64,000 nucleotides of DNA from NCBI RefSeq assembly GCF_018130955.1, contig NZ_JAFCJM010000003.1, positions 124,001 through 188,000 of the forward strand. The letters are read 5' to 3'. Numbering within the stretch: the stretch's first letter is position 1; the number at the start of each line of letters is the position of its first letter. Under the pieces are notes generated by a model. That model was not told the DNA's origin. It ran no database searches and was given only the letters and a program-made list of their open reading frames with translations. Source of the DNA: Bradyrhizobium liaoningense (GTDB lineage Bacteria; Pseudomonadota; Alphaproteobacteria; Rhizobiales; Xanthobacteraceae). Position numbers and translations under genes: made by a program. Below, piece after piece: positions 60,016-64,000 of the stretch.

Positions 60016-60975
60016 ATGAGTGAGGGGATGGCCTTGCGGATCTTGGTGACCGGCTCCTCGGGATTTATCGGGTCGGCCGTGGCGTCCGCGCTCGCAAATG
60101 CTGGCCATGTCGTGCGGGGCACCTCGCGCAGGCGCAGCGCGTTCCTGGACGCAGTCGGTGTCGAGTGGATGGAACTGCCGGATCTCGAGGGCAGTGTCGA
60201 CTGGTCCCCGCTGCTCGACGGCATCGATACTGTCATTCATCTCGCCGCCATCGCCCATCGCAGCCACATCGACAGCGGGCAGTATGCCCGGGCCAATCGG
60301 CTGGCGACCGCGAATCTGGTGCAGGCCTGCGCGCGCCATCAGGTCAAGCACCTGATTTTCATGTCTTCGATCAGCGCGCAGGCGGGCTCTGCAGCGGACC
60401 ACGTCGTCACCGAGCAGGACGAGCCGTGGCCGATCACGGCCTATGACCGGGCGAAACTCGCCGCGGAGGAGGAAATTCGCCACGCCGGCGTACCCTTCAC
60501 GATTCTGCGGCCGGTCATCGTCTACGGTCCCGGGGCCAAGGCGAATATCGCCATGATGATCCGGATCGCGGCGCTGCCCGTGCCGCTCCCGTTTGGCTCC
60601 TTCAAGAACCGCCGGTCGCTGTTGTCCATTGACAATCTAGTGCAGGCGGTAATGGTCTGCCTCGACAATCCCCAGGCGATCAATCGGACCTTCATCGTCT
60701 GCGATCCGGAGCCGATCACGCTTGCGGATATGATCGCGACGTTGCGGGAGGCGGCGGGTCGTCCGCCCAACCTGATCCAAGTACCGCCGTTGGCGGTGCG
60801 GGCGCTGGTGATTGCGGCGGGGCGACATTCGCTATGGGATCGCATCGGCCGGGATCTCGTGGCAAGCTCGGCGGACCTTCAGAAGGTCGGATGGTGTCCC
60901 CGCGTGGCGACGCGAGACGGTCTGCGCGCCATGATGCAGGCGGCCATCCCACAGTCCCAGGATTCGTCGCGATGA
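60016..60975 (+). CDS. NAD-dependent sugar epimerase/reductase (WbpV/WreQ-like)
   Basis: A 319-residue extended SDR. NAD motif LVTGSSGFIGSAVASALAN, then TVIHLAAIAHRS, MSSISAQAGS and the Tyr/Lys of PITAYDRAKLAAEEEIR, TILRPVIVYGPGAKANIAMM. The same arrangement occurs in WbpV (P. aeruginosa) and WreQ (R. etli), which reduce UDP-4-keto-D-QuiNAc, and in WbiG/WbpK-like FucNAc reductases. The initiating-transferase gene overlaps it by 4 bp, again as in WreQ-WreU. The needed 4,6-dehydratase of the WbpM type is not in the window. ATG 60016 or 60028 may be the start. Confidence 0.8.
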   Translation: MSEGMALRILVTGSSGFIGSAVASALANAGHVVRGTSRRRSAFLDAVGVEWMELPDLEGSVDWSPLLDGIDTVIHLAAIAHRSHIDSGQYARANRLATANLVQACARHQVKHLIFMSSISAQAGSAADHVVTEQDEPWPITAYDRAKLAAEEEIRHAGVPFTILRPVIVYGPGAKANIAMMIRIAALPVPLPFGSFKNRRSLLSIDNLVQAVMVCLDNPQAINRTFIVCDPEPITLADMIATLREAAGRPPNLIQVPPLAVRALVIAAGRHSLWDRIGRDLVASSADLQKVGWCPRVATRDGLRAMMQAAIPQSQDSSR

Positions 60976-61532
60976 AGCGAATGCTCGATGTTGCGGCGGG
61001 GGTGCTCCTCCTCCTGGCGCTCTCGCCGGTCCTCCTTCTGGTTGCTGTCGCCATCCGGTTTGAGAGCAGGGGGGGAGCGATCTACAAGCAAATCCGCGTC
61101 GGAAAGGAAGGGCGCGAATTCACCTGTTACAAATTCCGGACGATGTTCACGGGCACGGCTGATGTTCCGACCCATCAGGTCTCAGCATCCGCGGTCACTC
61201 CGCTCGGCGGCTATCTTCGGCGTTTCAAGATCGACGAGCTGCCGCAGCTCTTCAACGTGATCGGCGGCAGCATGAGTCTGGTCGGCCCGCGGCCCTCTTT
61301 GCCTTCGCAGGTCGAACTCGTCGAGGCGCGGCGGCGGCTGGGCGTGCTCGACGTGCGCCCCGGTATCACCGGGCTTGCCCAGGTCAGGGGTGTCGATATG
61401 TCAGACGCGGAGCGCCTCGCCGAGCTCGATGCGCGCTACATGCAGGACCAGAGTTTCGCGGGCGATCTCAAATTGATCTGGGCGACCTTGCGCGGGCAGG
61501 GGGTAGGCGTAGATCAGGTCGTCCGGACTTAG
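60972..61532 (+). CDS. Initiating phosphosugar transferase (small PHPT/PglC type, WreU-like)
   Basis: A 186-residue monotopic bacterial sugar transferase: one N-terminal re-entrant hydrophobic helix (LDVAAGVLLLLALSPVLLLV), YKQIRVGKEGREFTCYKFRT, the catalytic Asp-Glu in FKIDELPQLFNVIGGSMSLV, GPRPSLPSQVELVEAR and RPGITGLAQVRG. It transfers a sugar-1-phosphate to undecaprenyl phosphate on the inner membrane. Being short and lacking the N-terminal four-helix domain places it with PglC/WreU, not WcaJ. ATG 60972 overlaps the upstream stop by 4 bp. Its TAG shares TTAG with the stop of the convergent gene. Confidence 0.85.
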   Translation: MKRMLDVAAGVLLLLALSPVLLLVAVAIRFESRGGAIYKQIRVGKEGREFTCYKFRTMFTGTADVPTHQVSASAVTPLGGYLRRFKIDELPQLFNVIGGSMSLVGPRPSLPSQVELVEARRRLGVLDVRPGITGLAQVRGVDMSDAERLAELDARYMQDQSFAGDLKLIWATLRGQGVGVDQVVRT

Positions 61533-62104
61533 CGCTTGTGACGCATCGTTCCTCCCATGATGCGGTGATTCCTGATCTCGCGGAGGAGCAGCATCCGTTT
61601 GGTTTGTGCGGCATTGAGCAAGCTCTCGAACAGGACCAGGACTTCGCGCGCCTGGACGTAGACTTCAGTGGTGATGGCGTGTTGATCGAAGCCATAGGCC
61701 GCAAGCCGTGCGTCGATTTCGCTTGTGGCAAGTGGATCAATCCGCCAGCTCAGAGCATTTTGCAGCGTGTAGTACTCGGCTTGATCTTCGAAGTCGGGGG
61801 TGATCCCGACCAGGTCGATGCGCCGTAGGGCCGCCGCAATCGCCTTTTGGCGATAGGTCTCGAGCAACCTGTGGCGCAACACGCGGTAGCGTTGGATTTC
61901 CCAGGACAGTTCGGCGACGTCAATGGCGAGCAGCCACTCGATGGCAGACCGGGGCGCAAGGTCCGCGAAGATCGCCTGCCGTAGTGCCTGGTAATGTTCG
62001 AGGTGTTCACCGGGAAGCAGCAGGGGCGGCGGCGCCAACGCCTCAAACTCGACCGGTAGCGCCGTTATGGTGAGCTCGCGTGCGGTTTGGAAGAGGCCGT
62101 TCAT
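61529..62104 (-). CDS. Hypothetical helical protein, operon partner of an HNH protein
   Basis: A 191-residue protein I do not recognise. It looks mostly alpha-helical and soluble, with LLLPGEHLEHYQALRQAIFA, IEWLLAIDVAELSWEIQRYR and a basic C-terminus (RNHRIMGGTMRHKR). There is no signal peptide or membrane helix. ATG 62104 overlaps the stop of the HNH gene by 4 bp. Its own stop overlaps the stop of the sugar transferase, on the other strand, by 4 bp. Helical partners next to HNH genes occur in mobile or phage-derived DNA, but that origin is not shown here. Confidence 0.6.
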   Translation of the reverse strand: MNGLFQTARELTITALPVEFEALAPPPLLLPGEHLEHYQALRQAIFADLAPRSAIEWLLAIDVAELSWEIQRYRVLRHRLLETYRQKAIAAALRRIDLVGITPDFEDQAEYYTLQNALSWRIDPLATSEIDARLAAYGFDQHAITTEVYVQAREVLVLFESLLNAAQTKRMLLLREIRNHRIMGGTMRHKR

Positions 62105-62499
62105 CGGGGTAAGGCCTCCGAACCAAGGTTTGCGGGCAGCGGGGCGATGCTGGTGGCGGAATGGGTCGGACCGTGAACGGGGCTCGCTGCCCACAAGTCC
62201 TGCGCGACCGGCAACGGCGCGATCTGCAGGTTGGTCCACCACGCGCGCTCGTTGCCGTGCCGATGCAGCTCCTCGTGATGCGCGCGGCACAACGAGACGG
62301 CTAACTCATCGCTGACCTTGCGGCCGAGCGCTCCGGATTGGGCGAACTTCAGATGATGGGCATCGCACGGGGCTTGCTGGCACACCAGGCAGGGCTGCTC
62401 GCGGACAAATAACAGGTGCGCCTTGCTGCGCTTGCGGGGCGGCTCCTTGGGATATGCGAGCCCGGTCTCGGGCGCGGCAGGCAGCGCTGGCTGCAGCAA
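62101..62499 (-). CDS. HNH-like zinc-binding nuclease domain protein, possibly 5'-truncated
   Basis: A 132-residue protein with a DUF968/HNH-type core: CLVCQQAPCDAHHLKFAQSG, then LGRKVSDELAVSLCRAHHEE and LHRHGNERAWW. The two Cys-x-x-Cys-like sites and His pairs suit a zinc HNH fold. The frame begins at TTG 62499 right after a stop, with no ribosome-binding site seen, so the N-terminus may be lost. It overlaps the helical-protein gene by 4 bp. Possible nuclease; activity cannot be judged. Confidence 0.65.
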   Translation of the reverse strand: MLQPALPAAPETGLAYPKEPPRKRSKAHLLFVREQPCLVCQQAPCDAHHLKFAQSGALGRKVSDELAVSLCRAHHEELHRHGNERAWWTNLQIAPLPVAQDLWAASPVHGPTHSATSIAPLPANLGSEALPR

Positions 62500-62747
62500 C
62501 GCCGGCTAAGTCGCGAGCGGCAGCGGCAGGTGAGAGAAAAATGATCAACGCGCCAACCGTCTGGCGCGCTTTGAGCGATCAAGCTACCTAATCCGCATAT
62601 CGGGAAAGTAATAGCGCCGCGCCACCGGACTGGGCTTAAGGCTGTCTCAGTCGTTTGAAAGGGGTGAGTGTGGCGGCATATACCAGAGCCCGGTGCAGGC
62701 CGCTTTAGTCAATTTGTGCCATTTAGAAGCCACTCACAGTGCGAGGG
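62500..62747. other. Intergenic stretch downstream of rmlB
   Basis: The 248 bp between rmlB (leftward) and the HNH gene are AT-richer than the surroundings around 62530-62620 and 62690-62745. I see no coherent gene, hairpin or known repeat. It may contain the promoter of the HNH operon. Confidence 0.3.
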
Positions 62748-63815
62748 CTACTGTTTCAATCCCAGCCGTATGGTCTCATAGCCCCTCTGCAAGATCGCCT
62801 GCCACCACGGCTTCTGCACGATATACCAGCGCACGGTTTTCTCGATCCCACTCTCGAAATTCTCTTCCGCGCGCCAGCCAAGCTCGCGCTCGAGCTTTGA
62901 GGCATCGATCGCGTAGCGGCGGTCGTGGCCGGGGCGGTCAGTGACGTGGGAGATCAGGCGGCGGTACGGGCCGTCCGCGGTCGGGGCGAGGTCGTCGAGT
63001 AGGTCGCAGATCGTCTCCACCACATGCAGGTTCGTGCGCTCGTTGCGGCCGCCGACATTGTAGGTCTCACCGACCTTGCCGCGCTCCAGCACCAGCGTCA
63101 GCGCCTTGGCGTGGTCCTCGACATAGAGCCAGTCGCGAATGTTTTTGCCGTCGCCATAGACCGGCAGTTTTTGGCCAGCCAGCCCCTTGATGATCACAAG
63201 CGGGATCAGCTTCTCCGGAAAGTGATACGGTCCGTAGTTGTTAGAGCAGTTGGTCATCAGGGTCGGCAGCTCGTAGGTCTCCCGCCAGGCGCGCACCAGA
63301 TGGTCGGACGAGGCCTTGCTCGCTGAATAGGGCGAGTTCGGCGCATAGGCCGTGGTCTCCGTGAACAGGCCGTCCTCGCCGAGCGAGCCGAACACCTCAT
63401 CGGTGGAGATGTGCAGGAAGCGGAAGCGCTCGCGCTTCTCGCCCGCTAGGCTGCGCCAGTGGCGCAGCGCCTCCTGGAGGATCGTGAAGGTGCCGACGAT
63501 GTTGGTCTGGATGAACTCGCCGGGGCCGTCGATCGAGCGGTCGACATGACTTTCGGCAGCGAGATTCATCACCGCGTCCGGCTGATATTTTTCGAACAGT
63601 TGTCGCAGGCCGGGGCCATCGCAAATGCACTGCTTCTCGAATGCGTAATGCGGGTTGCCCACGGCGCCCGGCAGCGAGTCGAGATTGGCCGCATAGGTCA
63701 GCTTGTCGATGTTGACCACCCGCGCATGGGTGTCGCGAAGCAGGTGCCGCACCACGGCCGAGCCGATGAAGCCCGCACCGCCGGTGACGAAGATCGTGGA
63801 ATCCTTGAAGCGCAT
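62748..63815 (-). CDS. rmlB: dTDP-glucose 4,6-dehydratase
   Basis: A 355-residue RmlB. NAD loop [58 protein letters not shown], the catalytic Asp-Glu and Thr in [12 protein letters not shown], the Tyr/Lys of [20 protein letters not shown] and the diagnostic [19 protein letters not shown] are present. It makes dTDP-4-keto-6-deoxyglucose, the precursor of dTDP-L-rhamnose and of the amino sugar made by WecE-type enzymes such as the one at 13.5 kb. It follows rmlA by 18 bp. Confidence 0.96.
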   Translation of the reverse strand: MRFKDSTIFVTGGAGFIGSAVVRHLLRDTHARVVNIDKLTYAANLDSLPGAVGNPHYAFEKQCICDGPGLRQLFEKYQPDAVMNLAAESHVDRSIDGPGEFIQTNIVGTFTILQEALRHWRSLAGEKRERFRFLHISTDEVFGSLGEDGLFTETTAYAPNSPYSASKASSDHLVRAWRETYELPTLMTNCSNNYGPYHFPEKLIPLVIIKGLAGQKLPVYGDGKNIRDWLYVEDHAKALTLVLERGKVGETYNVGGRNERTNLHVVETICDLLDDLAPTADGPYRRLISHVTDRPGHDRRYAIDASKLERELGWRAEENFESGIEKTVRWYIVQKPWWQAILQRGYETIRLGLKQ

Positions 63816-63833
63816 GCGTGCCCCTCGTAGTGA

Positions 63834-64000
63834 CTAGCGCGCGAAAGAGCGCGCCACGGATTTCAGATATTCGCCATAGCTGCTCTTGGCAGATTTCTCG
63901 GCGACAATCTCAAATTGCTGCAGCGAAATGTAGCCCTGGCGAAGCGCGATCTCCTCGGGGCAGGCGATGCGCAGGCCCTGGCGCTGCTCCAGGATCTGCA
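63834..64000 (-). CDS. rmlA: Glucose-1-phosphate thymidylyltransferase, C-terminal end (cut by window edge)
   Basis: The last 55 or so residues of RmlA: QRQGLRIACPEEIALRQGYI, then SLQQFE and AEKSAKSSYGEYLKSVAR, ending SFAR and a TAG at 63836-63834. The string CPEEIA and the final Y-x-x-YL are typical of RmlA (short form). The enzyme makes dTDP-glucose, the substrate of RmlB, which follows on the same strand. The rest of the gene lies outside the window. Confidence 0.9.
   Translation of the reverse strand, partial: QILEQRQGLRIACPEEIALRQGYISLQQFEIVAEKSAKSSYGEYLKSVARSFAR

Overview
The window looks like chromosomal DNA of an alphaproteobacterium of the order Hyphomicrobiales, most likely Bradyrhizobium. 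The reasons are high GC, dense GTG/TTG starts with 4-bp stop/start overlaps, a LivFGHMK-type uptake operon, a Bradyrhizobium-style type II secretion locus, and intergenic repeat elements that I recognise from Bradyrhizobium and Rhodopseudomonas genomes. The genus is an inference from memory; no database was searched. I saw no rRNA, tRNA, CRISPR array or insertion sequence.

Region 1 (1-13.4 kb) is a type II secretion (T2SS) locus. A secretin gene (gspD, cut by the window edge) runs leftward and divergently from a compact gspE-F-G-H-I-J-K-L-M operon. A large autotransporter gene lies on the opposite strand, followed by a GspN/GspC-like periplasmic protein. No full GspC and no prepilin peptidase gene is present in the window.

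Region 2 (13.4-24.3 kb) is a first surface-polysaccharide block. It holds a WecE-type and a perosamine-synthase-type sugar aminotransferase, a Wzx-like flippase, two glycosyltransferases, a methyltransferase, a cupin protein, gmd and fcl (GDP-4-keto-6-deoxymannose and GDP-L-fucose), and a GmhB-like phosphatase. The cupin, perosamine synthase, methyltransferase and glycosyltransferase genes form a chain in which every junction is a 4-bp overlap.

Region 3 (24.3-38.5 kb) is mainly metabolic. A PaaK-like CoA ligase and an AGE-family sugar epimerase/isomerase flank a branched-chain-amino-acid-type ABC transporter operon (livG, acyl-CoA synthetase, livH, livM, livK, livF). Opposite it is a small regulator operon (Crp/Fnr, AraC, DUF4287, DoxX-like). 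hemD and purU follow.

Region 4 (38.5-64 kb) is a second, larger polysaccharide block. It contains a flippase, a UDP-glucuronate 4-epimerase, a UDP-HexNAc 6-dehydrogenase, glycosyltransferases, methyltransferases, an AsnB-type amidotransferase, two Wzy-like polymerases, a three-enzyme set for a UDP-2-acetamido-2,6-dideoxy-L-hexose (FnlA-like, RmlD-like, FnlC-like), a WbuB-like transferase, a WreQ/WreU-like reductase and initiating phosphosugar transferase, and rmlB plus the end of rmlA. Together these could make, join, flip, polymerise and decorate an O-antigen or capsule repeat unit. The least explained item is an extracytoplasmic sequence module found twice. It occurs in a 136-residue membrane-anchored protein (48.9-49.3 kb) and again between the first two membrane segments of an 848-residue membrane protein (51.8-54.4 kb). 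I do not know a named family for it, and it is the best candidate here for undescribed biology.
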